NCBI GenBank assembly: GCA_037441525.1
Contig: JBBISA010000006.1
Location: 1 to 64,000 of the forward strand
Source: SKVR01 sp037441525
GTDB lineage: Bacteria > Bacteroidota > Bacteroidia > Bacteroidales > UBA7960
Length of the DNA: 64,000 bases
Reading direction: 5' to 3'
The notes under the pieces are model-generated. The model was not told the origin of the DNA. It searched no databases and saw nothing but the letters and a program-made list of their open reading frames with translations. This document shows positions 45,965 to 55,407 of this stretch, in pieces. Every line of letters starts with the position of its first letter. Position 1 is the first letter of the stretch. The position numbers and the translations under genes are program-made.

Positions 45965-47311
45965 ATGGGCGGACGGTTCGATATTGCCATACTTGGGGCC
46001 GGCGAAAGTGGCGCAGGTGCAGCAATATTGGCACATAAAAAGGGATTTAAGGTGATGGTTTCTGATAAGGGAACCATTCAGCAGAAATACAAGAACGTTC
46101 TTTCAAATCATGGCATATTATGGGAAGAAGGCAAACACTCAGAAGATAGTATTTTATCGGCAGCTGAAATTATCAAGAGTCCTGGTATTCCTGATAGTGC
46201 GCCACTGGTAAGAAAAGCCCGTGAGCATGCTATTCCGGTGATTTCTGAGATTGAGTTTGCAGCGCGGTTTACCAATGCAAGGAAAATATGTATTACGGGT
46301 AGCAACGGCAAAACTACAACCACTATGTTAACATGGCATATTCTCAAAAAGGCGGGTTTTAATGTGGGGTTGGCAGGTAACGTAGGGAAAAGTTTTGCAT
46401 GGCAGGTTGCCGAAACAAACCACGATTATTATGTGCTGGAAATTTCAAGTTTTCAGCTCGACGGAATGTTTGAATTTAAGGCTGATATAGGCATTTTGCT
46501 CAATATTACACCCGACCATCTCGACCGTTATGATTACTGTTTCGAAAAATATGCCATGTCGAAGTTCAGAATAACCCAGAACCAAACCAGTGATGATGTT
46601 TTTGTTTTTTGTAATGATGATAAGGTAATAACCCAAATGATGGAAACCATGGATATCCCTTCAAAAAAAATACCATTTACCCTTGCAAACAATGAATCGG
46701 AAGGGGCTTGGATGAAAGATGAAAACACTTTTTTAATTAATATAAACCAAGACATTCTTGAGATGGAAATCAATGAGCTACCCATCGTAGGTAAGCACAA
46801 TTTGTATAACACAATGGCTGCAGGAATTGCGGCGCGCTTAGTAGATATCCGAAAAGAAATTATTAAACAAAGCCTAACCGAATTCGAAAATATTGAGCAC
46901 AGGCTTGAGCATGTAGCTGTTGTAAGAGGTATTGAGTTTATCAACGATAGCAAGGCCACCAATGTAAACTCTACATGGTATGCTCTTGAGAGTGTTAAAA
47001 AGCCTGTAGTATGGATTGTTGGCGGCATTGACAAGGGTAACGATTACACCCCCCTGTTTGAACTGGTTAAAACCAGGGTTAAAGCCATTGTATGTTTAGG
47101 CCGCGATAATAGCCGAATTGTGAAAGCATTTGAAGGAGCAGTTCCTCAGATTGTTGAAACAAACTCGGTTGCTGAAGCAGTAAAAACAGCCTATTATCTT
47201 GGTTCGCCGGGCGATGTTGTGCTGTTATCGCCGGCTTGCGCCAGTTTTGACCTGTTTGAAAATTTCGAAGACCGCGGACGGCAATTCAAACAACAGGTGT
47301 ATGACCTGTAA
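45965..47311 (+). CDS. murD: UDP-MurNAc-L-alanine:D-glutamate ligase
   Basis: This 448-residue Mur ligase adds D-glutamate to UDP-MurNAc-L-alanine. The N-terminal Rossmann-like loop ILGAGESGAGAA is at 8-19, the ATP loop TGSNGKTTTT near 111-120, and the FINDSKATNVNSTW block near 325. Length is normal. The ATG begins at the base after the mraY stop codon, so translation is probably coupled. Confidence 0.95.
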   Translation: MGGRFDIAILGAGESGAGAAILAHKKGFKVMVSDKGTIQQKYKNVLSNHGILWEEGKHSEDSILSAAEIIKSPGIPDSAPLVRKAREHAIPVISEIEFAARFTNARKICITGSNGKTTTTMLTWHILKKAGFNVGLAGNVGKSFAWQVAETNHDYYVLEISSFQLDGMFEFKADIGILLNITPDHLDRYDYCFEKYAMSKFRITQNQTSDDVFVFCNDDKVITQMMETMDIPSKKIPFTLANNESEGAWMKDENTFLININQDILEMEINELPIVGKHNLYNTMAAGIAARLVDIRKEIIKQSLTEFENIEHRLEHVAVVRGIEFINDSKATNVNSTWYALESVKKPVVWIVGGIDKGNDYTPLFELVKTRVKAIVCLGRDNSRIVKAFEGAVPQIVETNSVAEAVKTAYYLGSPGDVVLLSPACASFDLFENFEDRGRQFKQQVYDL

Positions 47312-47356
47312 AAGGTTCTGGTATATACAGTTTTAAAAACAAATATTTAATCAGCA

Positions 47357-48514
47357 ATGAAAGTAATAATCAGCAAACTGCAAGGCGATAAGGTGATATG
47401 GTTTATAGTGGCCGCTTTGTCATTATTTTCCATCCTGGCTGTTTACAGCTCAACCGGTACATTAGCCTACAGGTTTCAATCGGGCAATACTGAGTATTAC
47501 CTCATCAAGCACCTGGTGATACTTGTTATGGGGCTTTTGCTGATGTATCTGGCGCATAAAATAAAATACACTTATTATTCAAAAATAGCCCAACTGGCTT
47601 TGTTTGCAGCTATACCCCTCTTATTGCTTACACTTGTTGCGGGAACCAATATTAATGAAGCCAACCGATGGCTTACCTTGCCGGTGATTAATGTTTCTTT
47701 TCAGAGTTCCGACTTTGCCAAACTTGCACTTATCATGTACCTGGCCCGGATTCTCAACAAGAAACAGGAGCAGATAAAGGACCTCAAATCGGCATTTATA
47801 CCTGTATTGTTGCCAGTGGTAATTATTTGCGGACTTATTCTGCCCGCTAACTTTTCAACCGCAGCCATTTTGTTCGCTACAAGTGTGGTAGTTATGTTTA
47901 TTGGACGCTTAAATTTTAAATACATTATGGCGATGATAGGGGTGGGGCTCATAGCCTTGACCATCTTTATCATTGTGCTGCTCAATTCACCATCATCGGG
48001 CCGTGTTGGTACCTGGAAAGCACGTATCGAGCGATTTGTCGACCGTGAAAATGCTGATACCTATCAGTCTGATATGGCCAAAACCGCAATCGCAACCGGA
48101 GGAATAACCGGTAAGATGCCCGGAAACTCAGTGCAGCGTAATTTTTTGCCCCAGGCTTTTTCAGATTTTATTTATGCTATTATCATTGAGGAATACGGCC
48201 TCATTGGTGGCTTCGTGGTGCTTATGCTTTACCTTATATTGCTTTTCAGAGGTATACAAATAGCGCAACGAGCCCCGGGAACCTTTGGTGCATTCCTTGC
48301 CATCGGTTTAACTTTTAGCCTGGTTTTTCAGGCCATGATCAATATGGCAGTAACAGTGGATTTGTTGCCTGTAACTGGTCAGCCACTGCCACTGATAAGC
48401 ATGGGGGGGACATCACTTTGGTTTACCAGTCTTGCCATAGGTATTATTCTGAGCGTAAGCCGAAAAGCCGAAGAAGCAGCCATGCAGGAAGGAGGTGAAT
48501 ATGCCCCAGTCTGA
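47357..48514 (+). CDS. ftsW: septal glycosyltransferase FtsW
   Basis: This 385-residue SEDS-family integral membrane protein polymerises glycan strands at the septum in partnership with FtsI. About ten hydrophobic spans are visible. Landmarks are the periplasmic TNINEANRWLTLP loop near 98, the ARIERFVDRENADTYQSDMA segment near 225, and the signature PLPLISMGGTS near 345. Its position between murD and murG points to FtsW rather than RodA. The last 14 nt overlap murG. Confidence 0.94.
   Translation: MKVIISKLQGDKVIWFIVAALSLFSILAVYSSTGTLAYRFQSGNTEYYLIKHLVILVMGLLLMYLAHKIKYTYYSKIAQLALFAAIPLLLLTLVAGTNINEANRWLTLPVINVSFQSSDFAKLALIMYLARILNKKQEQIKDLKSAFIPVLLPVVIICGLILPANFSTAAILFATSVVVMFIGRLNFKYIMAMIGVGLIALTIFIIVLLNSPSSGRVGTWKARIERFVDRENADTYQSDMAKTAIATGGITGKMPGNSVQRNFLPQAFSDFIYAIIIEEYGLIGGFVVLMLYLILLFRGIQIAQRAPGTFGAFLAIGLTFSLVFQAMINMAVTVDLLPVTGQPLPLISMGGTSLWFTSLAIGIILSVSRKAEEAAMQEGGEYAPV
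48487..48501 (+). promoter_or_regulatory. strong Shine-Dalgarno before murG
   Basis: GGAGGTGA at 48491-48498, inside the end of ftsW, is a near-perfect anti-16S complement 5 nt (from GGAGG) before the ATG at 48501. Most genes here lack such a site, so it decides the murG start over the GTG at 48495. Confidence 0.6.
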
Positions 48515-49610
48515 GCCTTTAAGGGTAATCATTGCAGGTGGTGGAACCGGTGGGCATATTTTCCCTGCCATTGCCATAGCAAATGCAATCAAAGAAAAGG
48601 TGTTCAATGCCAAAATTTTGTTTGTTGGGGCTAAAGGGCGCATGGAAATGCAAAAAGTTCCAGCAGCAGGCTACCATATTCTGGGTTTGAACATAGCCGG
48701 TATTCAGCGCAGGCTTACCTGGAAAAATCTTCTGGTGTCGTTCAAACTCATTGATAGTATGGTGCGTTCACGCAATATTGTTAAGCGCTTTAAGCCCAAT
48801 GTGGTTATCGGGGTGGGGGGGTATGCCAGCGGCCCGGTGGTAAGGGCGGCTTGCAAATTGGGCGTGCCTACTTTAATCCAGGAACAGAACTCGTTTCCTG
48901 GCATTACAAACAAGATACTTGCCCGTAAGGTGGATAAAATATGTGTGGCCTATGAAGGGATGGAGCGTTTTTTCCCCAAGGGAAAAATTTATCTTACAGG
49001 CAACCCCGTAAGAAAGAATATTCTGAGTGCCAACGAAAAGAGGGATGAAGCTTTTGCCTATTTCGGATTCGAACCCGGTAAGAAGGTAATTCTTATGGTT
49101 GGTGGAAGCCTTGGAGCATTAAGTATTAATGAAGCAGTTGCTAATCACCTGGAAAATTTGCTGAATGAAGGGTTGCAGATAATCTGGCAAACCGGAAAAA
49201 GCTATTATGAAAAGGCAATCCTTAAAATGAGAAGCGTTAACTCACAATACATAAGGGTTTATGATTTTATTGACCGGATGGATTTGGCCTATGGTGCTGC
49301 TGATGTGGTAGTATCAAGGGCCGGTGCTATTGCCATCAGCGAGATATGCGCCTTGCAGAAACCTTCCATCCTGGTGCCCTCACCCTTTGTGGCCGAAGAT
49401 CACCAGACCAAAAATGCTATGGCCCTGGTAAATATGCATTCAGCACTGCTTTTACCCGAAAACAAAGTTAGGCTGGAGCTTGCCAATGAGATTATTGCTC
49501 TTGTGGCCGACGACGAAAAACTATTTAACCTAAAAAAAAATATTGTCAGGCTTTATTACCGCGACTCAGCAAGCAACATTGCCGGGGTGGCCTTAAGCCT
49601 TGTAAAATAA
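48501..49610 (+). CDS. murG: undecaprenyl-PP-MurNAc-pentapeptide GlcNAc transferase
   Basis: This 369-residue GT28 glycosyltransferase adds GlcNAc to lipid I to form lipid II at the inner face of the membrane. The G-loop AGGGTGGHIFPA lies at 12-23, a second glycine-rich loop VGGSLGALSINEAV near 196, and the UDP-binding SRAGAIAISE block near 272. Length is normal. The start is fixed by a Shine-Dalgarno sequence; the gene overlaps ftsW by 14 nt, and murC follows after 13 nt. Confidence 0.96.
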   Translation: MPQSEPLRVIIAGGGTGGHIFPAIAIANAIKEKVFNAKILFVGAKGRMEMQKVPAAGYHILGLNIAGIQRRLTWKNLLVSFKLIDSMVRSRNIVKRFKPNVVIGVGGYASGPVVRAACKLGVPTLIQEQNSFPGITNKILARKVDKICVAYEGMERFFPKGKIYLTGNPVRKNILSANEKRDEAFAYFGFEPGKKVILMVGGSLGALSINEAVANHLENLLNEGLQIIWQTGKSYYEKAILKMRSVNSQYIRVYDFIDRMDLAYGAADVVVSRAGAIAISEICALQKPSILVPSPFVAEDHQTKNAMALVNMHSALLLPENKVRLELANEIIALVADDEKLFNLKKNIVRLYYRDSASNIAGVALSLVK

Positions 49611-49623
49611 CCTGAAAACCGAT

Positions 49624-50973
49624 ATGGATTTTAACAAAGTTCAGAAAATATACTTCCTTGGAATTGGTGGCATTGGAATGAGTGCCCTGGCTCGTTATTT
49701 CCAATGGATGGGTAAAGATGTTTCGGGTTACGACCGCACTCCTACAGACCTTACACGGCAACTCCAGAATGAGGGCATGCAAATCTCCTTCACCGATAGT
49801 GCCCACAACCTTCAGGATGGCATTGACCTGGTAATATTTACGCCGGCAATTCCTAAAGACAGTATTCTTTACAATCATTTTTTTACCTCCGGATTGCCCA
49901 TGTTTAAACGGGCACAAATTCTGGGGATGATTTCTTCGGCCCATCGTACCATTGCAGTTGCCGGTACCCACGGAAAAACCAGTGTTACCAGCATGATCGC
50001 CCATATTTTCAAAAAATCAGAAAAAGGGTTCATGGCATTTTTAGGAGGCATTACTACCAATTACGAAACCAATTTCCTTATTCATGGTCAACCCGAATGG
50101 TGTATTGTTGAAGCTGATGAATACGATCGCTCATTTCTTAATTTGTCTCCTGAAATAGCGGTAATTACATCAATGGATGCCGACCATTTAGATATTTATG
50201 GCACTGCTCAAAGCCTCGAGGAGTCATTTAAATTATTTGCCGGACGGGTTTCCGGCAATGGCACGCTCATTACTCATAACTCGGTCGAAAAACTAAAGGA
50301 TATCCATCCTCACCAGCAATATTACAAGCTAAAGGGACCTGGTTCATTCTGGGCTGATGATATTAAGGTTGTAAATGGCAGGCTGCAAGGTACTTTTAAA
50401 CACAGGATGGATGAATGTAGGATTGTGTTTGGCTGGGCAGGCATCCATAATCTCGAAAATGCACTGGCAGCAACAGCTGCTGCCCGCAATGCAGGCATCG
50501 GCTGGGATTCCATCAGCAGTGCGCTTTCATCCTTTACAGGGGTGAAACGTCGGTTTGAACTGATTCTTAAAAAAGATGACCTGATTTACATAGATGATTA
50601 TGCCCATCACCCTGAGGAATTAAAAACCTGCATCATTTCTGCAAGGGAAATGTATCCGGGCAGGAAGATAACAGGCATTTTTCAACCCCACCTGTTTACC
50701 CGCACACGCGATTTTGCAGATGGCTTTGCCAGCTCCCTCGATTTACTTGATGAAGCCGTTTTGATGGATATTTATCCTGCCCGTGAGTTACCTATTCCCG
50801 GTGTTACTTCGGCCATAATCTTTAATCAGATGAAGCTTCAGAACAGATTTTATTTGTCCGATTCACAAATAACCAGGTTTGTAGAGAATGGTGAGTTTGA
50901 GGTGATTTTAACACTTGGTGCAGGCAATATCGACACCTATGTTCTACCCATTAAAATGATACTACAAAAATGA
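49624..50973 (+). CDS. murC: UDP-MurNAc:L-alanine ligase
   Basis: This 449-residue Mur ligase adds L-alanine to UDP-MurNAc, the first amino acid of the stem peptide. The N-terminal IYFLGIGGIGMSALA loop is at 9-23, the ATP loop AGTHGKTS near 114-121, and the DEYDRSFL and DDYAHHPEE blocks follow in order, with PHLFTRTRDF near 359. It shares the ATGA overlap at 50970-50973 with ftsQ, indicating coupled translation. Confidence 0.96.
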   Translation: MDFNKVQKIYFLGIGGIGMSALARYFQWMGKDVSGYDRTPTDLTRQLQNEGMQISFTDSAHNLQDGIDLVIFTPAIPKDSILYNHFFTSGLPMFKRAQILGMISSAHRTIAVAGTHGKTSVTSMIAHIFKKSEKGFMAFLGGITTNYETNFLIHGQPEWCIVEADEYDRSFLNLSPEIAVITSMDADHLDIYGTAQSLEESFKLFAGRVSGNGTLITHNSVEKLKDIHPHQQYYKLKGPGSFWADDIKVVNGRLQGTFKHRMDECRIVFGWAGIHNLENALAATAAARNAGIGWDSISSALSSFTGVKRRFELILKKDDLIYIDDYAHHPEELKTCIISAREMYPGRKITGIFQPHLFTRTRDFADGFASSLDLLDEAVLMDIYPARELPIPGVTSAIIFNQMKLQNRFYLSDSQITRFVENGEFEVILTLGAGNIDTYVLPIKMILQK

Positions 50974-51767
50974 TACGACGCATTGCAAAAACCGCCTTCT
51001 ATATCCTTTCACCATTGGGTGTATTGGTATTGCTGGGATTTGCCGTGGGCAACAACCAATCGTCGCAGTGTCGCAGTTTTATAGTGAAGATACATGAAGC
51101 AACCGAAATAAGGTTTGTTGACTCAGCCGATGTGGCAAAACAAGTACATCAGAAAATAGGACAGTTAAACGGGCTTCCAATGAATGCAGTTCCTCTGAAA
51201 CGAATAGAAGAGTTGATAAATACCATCTATTTTGTTGAAACCAGCAGGGTTTATCGCACCATCGACGGCCATGTAATTGCCGATATTACCCAACGGGAAC
51301 CAGTTGCCAGGGTAATTAACTCTATGAACGAGTCATATTATATTGATAAAAACGGAAGACTGATGAGAACCAGCCATCGCTACACCGCCCGCGTGCCCGT
51401 GGTTTCAGGATTGGTTAATACTCGTTATTCGCCCAATTTCGACATCAGAGAATTGTTGGAATATTCGGAAGAAGAGTTGCTTCCATCACAAATTACAATG
51501 ATTCAGCTTTTTAGTCTTCTTGATTATATAAAGAACGATGATTTTTTAAGTGCCTGGGTCGACCAGATATATGTTACCCGCAGTGGTGAGTTTGAACTGG
51601 TGCCGCGAAATGGGTTGCATACCATCGAAATTGGCGATGCGGGTGATCTGGAAATGAAATTTTCGAAACTAATTAAGTTTTATAAAAATGGGCTTACCCA
51701 AGTTGGATGGGGCCATTATAAAAGAATCAATTTAAAGTATAAAAATCAGGTTGTTTGTTCAAAATAA
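50970..51767 (+). CDS. ftsQ: cell division protein FtsQ/DivIB-like
   Basis: This 265-residue bitopic protein sits between murC and ftsA, the usual FtsQ position. It has a short basic cytoplasmic tail (MIRRIAK), one span at about 10-28 and a periplasmic part whose ADITQREPVARVIN segment near 108 and YYIDKNGRLM near 127 match the FtsQ beta domain. A canonical POTRA domain is expected between the membrane and about residue 110, but is hard to see at this divergence. It overlaps murC by 4 nt; ftsA follows after 8 nt. Confidence 0.85.
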   Translation: MIRRIAKTAFYILSPLGVLVLLGFAVGNNQSSQCRSFIVKIHEATEIRFVDSADVAKQVHQKIGQLNGLPMNAVPLKRIEELINTIYFVETSRVYRTIDGHVIADITQREPVARVINSMNESYYIDKNGRLMRTSHRYTARVPVVSGLVNTRYSPNFDIRELLEYSEEELLPSQITMIQLFSLLDYIKNDDFLSAWVDQIYVTRSGEFELVPRNGLHTIEIGDAGDLEMKFSKLIKFYKNGLTQVGWGHYKRINLKYKNQVVCSK

Positions 51768-51775
51768 ATGCTGCT

Positions 51776-53050
51776 ATGGTACAATCAGAAATTATTGTAG
51801 GTCTTGATATCGGTTCAACAAAAATTGCCTGCATTGTTGGGCGAAAAAACGAGTATGGCAAACTCGAAATTCTTGGTATGGGCAAAAGTCCATCCCTTGG
51901 TGTAAACAGGGGGGTGGTGGCCAATATACAACACACGGTAGATTCTATTCGGGCGGCGGTTACTGAAGCAGAGCAAAGGTCGGGTGTAGAGATAAGGGTG
52001 GTAAATGTGGGCATAGCCGGGCAGCATATTCGCAGCCTGCAGCACCGTGGCAGTATTATGCGAAACTCTATTGATGAAGAAATAGACCAGAAAGATGTGG
52101 ATGACCTGATTGATAATATGTTCAAACTGGTTTTGCCTCCAGGTGAAGAGATAATCCATGTTATCCCACAGGATTATATTATTGACAACGAACATGGAAT
52201 ACGCACTCCTATCGGGCATGCCGGGCGTTGCCTCGAAGCAAATTTTCATATTATTACCGGACAACTGGCAGCCGCCAAAAATATTGAGAAGTGTGTTTCC
52301 AAGGCTGGCCTGCGAATAGAAGATTTAATCCTCGAACCATTGGCATCTTCAGAAGCTGTGCTTAGTGCCGAAGAAAAGGAAGCAGGGGTGGTACTTGTCG
52401 ATATTGGCGGGGGTACCACCGATATTGCCATTTTCCAGGATGATATTATCAGACATACCGCAGTTATTCCACTTGGAGGAAATGTTATTACTGATGATAT
52501 CAAGGAAGGATGTTCCATAATCAGATCCCAGGCTGAGGCTTTGAAGGTAAACTTTGGTTCGGCGCTGGCCAGCGAAAACCGCGATGAAGAGATTGTTTCC
52601 ATCCCTGGCCTCAAAGGTCGCGACCCCAAAGAAATATCGCTCCGGAATCTGGCAAGTATTATCCAGGCTCGCACCGAAGAAATTATTGAAAATGTATATT
52701 ATGAAATACGGAATTCAGGCCTTGAAAACAAACTGATTGCCGGTATAGTCCTAACCGGTGGCGGTAGTCAGCTTAAGCATATTGCCCAGCTTACATCATT
52801 CATTACCGGCATGGATACACGCATAGGCTATCCAAGCGAGCACCTTGCCAAGGCTCCCACCGATGAAGTTTCAAAACCCATGCATGCCACGGGGGTAGGG
52901 CTTGTAATCCAGGGATTTAAGAATGTAGAAAAGCAAAAACGGCGAAAAGAATCCAAGGTTTCTACCCACTCACAAAAAAACAAAGGCAGTTTCTTCGATG
53001 TAATTATAAAACGTAGCAAACAGTTTTTCGAAAACGATCAGACGGAATAA
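51776..53050 (+). CDS. ftsA: cell division protein FtsA
   Basis: This 424-residue actin-like ATPase tethers FtsZ to the membrane. It shows the phosphate-1 loop VGLDIGSTKIA (8-18), the inserted 1C domain, the phosphate-2 motif VLVDIGGGTTDIAIF near 205 and the adenosine loop IVLTGGGSQLKHI near 325. The C-terminus FFDVIIKRSKQFFE can form the amphipathic membrane-binding helix. The ATG at 51776 is preferred over a TTG at 51755 that lies inside ftsQ. Confidence 0.95.
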   Translation: MVQSEIIVGLDIGSTKIACIVGRKNEYGKLEILGMGKSPSLGVNRGVVANIQHTVDSIRAAVTEAEQRSGVEIRVVNVGIAGQHIRSLQHRGSIMRNSIDEEIDQKDVDDLIDNMFKLVLPPGEEIIHVIPQDYIIDNEHGIRTPIGHAGRCLEANFHIITGQLAAAKNIEKCVSKAGLRIEDLILEPLASSEAVLSAEEKEAGVVLVDIGGGTTDIAIFQDDIIRHTAVIPLGGNVITDDIKEGCSIIRSQAEALKVNFGSALASENRDEEIVSIPGLKGRDPKEISLRNLASIIQARTEEIIENVYYEIRNSGLENKLIAGIVLTGGGSQLKHIAQLTSFITGMDTRIGYPSEHLAKAPTDEVSKPMHATGVGLVIQGFKNVEKQKRRKESKVSTHSQKNKGSFFDVIIKRSKQFFENDQTE

Positions 53051-53148
53051 TCTATTTATTAACATTTTTAGCTAAAAACCTGTTAATAAAAACCTTACAA
53101 GCTTAAAACAATTATTTCCTTAAATAACTACTTTAGACCCAGAAATAT

Positions 53149-54696
53149 ATGAAAACAGACATGATAAATTTCGACTTACCAAAAAACCAATCATCCGACA
53201 TCAAAGTTCTTGGTGTGGGCGGCGGTGGTAGCAACGCTGTAAACTATATGTTCAGCCAGGGTATTGAGGGCGTTGACTTTATCGTCTGCAATACCGATGC
53301 CCAGGCGCTCGAAGTAAGCCCTGTGCCCAACAAAGTGCAGTTGGGGGTTAGCCTTACCGAAGGCAAAGGTGCCGGAAACCTGCCCGAAGTAGGCAAAAAT
53401 GCCGCTATTGAAGATATTGACCGCATCAAAGATATTCTTGAGAAGAATACCAAAATGCTCTTTATCACAGCAGGCATGGGGGGTGGAACCGGTACTGGAG
53501 CTGCCCCTGTTATTGCAAAGGTGAGTCGCGAACTCAACATCCTTACCGTGGGTATTGTTACCTTGCCATTCTCATTCGAAGGGCGAAAAAGGCGTATTCA
53601 TGCCGAAGAAGGCATCAGAGAGCTAAAGCAAAACGTAGATGCGCTGATAATTATAAGCAACGATAAACTGCGCGAACTGTATGGTAATCTCACCTTTACC
53701 GATGCATTCTCCAAGGCCGACAATGTGCTTACCACTGCTGCCAAAGGTATTGCTGAGATAATTACGATAACCGGCGGAATTAATGTTGACTTTGCCGATG
53801 TTAAAACCGTAATGTCAAACAGCGGTGTTGCCATTATGGGCAGCGGCGCCGCCGAAGGAGAGAACAGGGCTGTCAGAGCAGTTGAAATGGCGCTCGCTTC
53901 ACCACTTCTCAACGATAATAATATAAAAGGGGCAAGCAATGTGCTTCTCAATATTGTCAGCGGCAAGGAAGAAATCCTTATGGATGAGATTACCGAAATT
54001 ACTGAGTATATTCAGATGGAAGCCGGTTCAACTGCCGATATTATCTGGGGGTGTGGCAGGGATGAATCTCTCGGGAATAAGATCAATGTTATTATTGTGG
54101 CAACAGGGTTTGGAGAAAATACCGATCTGGGCTTTAATATCGATAATCGTCAGTCAGAGAAAAAGATAGTGCAGCTTGAAAATACAATATCTCCAAAACC
54201 GGAAGTCAGAGCTGATGATGATCACGGATTCCGGCTCATCAATAAACCTGTTCAGCAACAATCTTCAGGTTCATCCACATCTGAAACCAGCAAACCTGCG
54301 CAAATTCAGATTCCTGTCGATTTTGATACTCCCCCTGCTCAAACCCAAACCCCATCTGTGCCCAATGTTTTTATCAGAAAAACTGATACGGTGTCCCAGA
54401 ATAGCGAAATTAAAAAGCCCGAACCTAAACCCGAATACAACGGGGGAGACGGCGATTTGATGCGTGCCAAATCACATGAACGTGAGCAACGCCTAAGAGA
54501 ATTAAGCATTAAGATTAAAACCCCTGACGGCCTTCTTGATGTTGAAAAAGAACCTGCCTATCTGCGACGCAATGTAACACTTAATTCTGTCCCGGCCAGT
54601 AATGAGTCTCATGTTTCACGATATACTTTGTTCGATGGCAATGGCAGCACACAGATAAAATCTAATAACTCTTTCCTTCACGATAATGTTGACTAA
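53149..54696 (+). CDS. ftsZ: cell division protein FtsZ
   Basis: This 515-residue tubulin-like GTPase forms the Z ring. The N-terminal GVGGGGSNAVNYM loop is at 23-35, the tubulin signature GMGGGTGTGAAP at about 108-119, and the catalytic-loop NVDFADVKTVM near 208. Residues beyond about 330 form a long, Gln/Pro/Ser-rich linker (QTQTPSVPN). The last 50 residues, with PAYLRRNVTL, take the place of the tail peptide that binds FtsA. It is longer than the 380-residue E. coli protein, which is normal in Bacteroidota. A 98-bp gap before it holds a weak TACTTTAG promoter-like site (53129-53136), so ftsZ may also have its own transcript. Confidence 0.96.
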   Translation: MKTDMINFDLPKNQSSDIKVLGVGGGGSNAVNYMFSQGIEGVDFIVCNTDAQALEVSPVPNKVQLGVSLTEGKGAGNLPEVGKNAAIEDIDRIKDILEKNTKMLFITAGMGGGTGTGAAPVIAKVSRELNILTVGIVTLPFSFEGRKRRIHAEEGIRELKQNVDALIIISNDKLRELYGNLTFTDAFSKADNVLTTAAKGIAEIITITGGINVDFADVKTVMSNSGVAIMGSGAAEGENRAVRAVEMALASPLLNDNNIKGASNVLLNIVSGKEEILMDEITEITEYIQMEAGSTADIIWGCGRDESLGNKINVIIVATGFGENTDLGFNIDNRQSEKKIVQLENTISPKPEVRADDDHGFRLINKPVQQQSSGSSTSETSKPAQIQIPVDFDTPPAQTQTPSVPNVFIRKTDTVSQNSEIKKPEPKPEYNGGDGDLMRAKSHEREQRLRELSIKIKTPDGLLDVEKEPAYLRRNVTLNSVPASNESHVSRYTLFDGNGSTQIKSNNSFLHDNVD

Positions 54697-54730
54697 AGAC
54701 CAGTAGTGTGATTCTCTTTCCCTTATTACA

Positions 54731-54753
54731 CCCCGCACCAGGCGGGGTTTTTT
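54731..54753 (+). terminator. terminator of the dcw cluster
   Basis: CCCCGC (54731-54736) pairs with GCGGGG (54742-54747) around a 5-nt loop and is followed by six T residues. It sits 34 bases after the ftsZ stop codon. Confidence 0.88.
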
Positions 54754-54793
54754 GTAAAATAATAAAGATGTGGGGGCGTGGGATTTTAATTTG

Positions 54794-54801
54794 TAAATTT
54801 G
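54794..54801 (+). promoter_or_regulatory. -7 element for the YqeY-like gene
   Basis: TAAATTTG is a perfect TAnnTTTG match 25 bp before the ATG, between the ftsZ terminator and the next gene. No -33 TTTG was recognised. Confidence 0.45.
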
Positions 54802-54826
54802 TTTATCAATCTAATTTATATGTATT

Positions 54827-55273
54827 ATGAGCCTGATAGAAACCATTGACAATGACATTAAAGGTGCCATGCTTGCACGCGAGAAAGGTAAACTTGAAGC
54901 ATTAAGAGCCATTAAAAATGCCCTTCTGGTTCAAAGAACGGAGAAGGGTTCAGTCGAAATTGATCACGATACAGAAATAAAACTTCTGCAACGATTGGTA
55001 AAACAGCGCAAGGAAGCTGCAGAACTTTTCAACACCCAGGGAAGGAAAGACCTTAGTGAAGTGGAGTTATTTCAGGCAGAGATTATCGAAACTTATTTAC
55101 CTCAAAAACTATCATTGGAGGAGATTACCGGTATAATCAAGGCAATTATTGCCGAAACCGGCGCCAAAGACTTGAAAGACCTGGGCAAGGTAATGGGACG
55201 TGCAACAAAGGAATTAGCCGGAAAAGCTGACAATAAGCAGGTGGCAGATATGATCAGGTCTCTACTGTCATGA
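54827..55273 (+). CDS. GatB/YqeY domain protein
   Basis: This 148-residue, mostly helical protein matches the stand-alone YqeY family, related to the C-terminal domain of the amidotransferase subunit GatB. Landmarks are the N-terminal DIKGAMLAREKGKLEALRAI, the central LVKQRKEAAELFNTQGR and the C-terminal DLGKVMGRATKELAGKADNKQVADMI. The domain binds tRNA in GatB, but the role of the free protein is not established. It is separated from ftsZ by a terminator and has its own promoter, so it is probably not part of the dcw transcript. Confidence 0.9.
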   Translation: MSLIETIDNDIKGAMLAREKGKLEALRAIKNALLVQRTEKGSVEIDHDTEIKLLQRLVKQRKEAAELFNTQGRKDLSEVELFQAEIIETYLPQKLSLEEITGIIKAIIAETGAKDLKDLGKVMGRATKELAGKADNKQVADMIRSLLS

Positions 55274-55292
55274 TACCTGCAAAGGTTAAATG

Positions 55293-55338
55293 GCAAAAAG
55301 GTTGCGGTTTTTTTTTAACCGTAACCTTTTTGCTTTTT
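55293..55338 (+). terminator. terminator after the YqeY-like gene
   Basis: A 17-bp stem (55293-55309 with 55317-55333, one G-T wobble) with a loop of seven T residues is followed by five more T. It begins 20 bases after the stop codon. Confidence 0.85.
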
Positions 55339-55407
55339 AAGTATATAAGGTTAATTGGGTGGAATCAGGCAAGATTATTAGTTTACCCGTTATTTACCCA
55401 TTAGATA

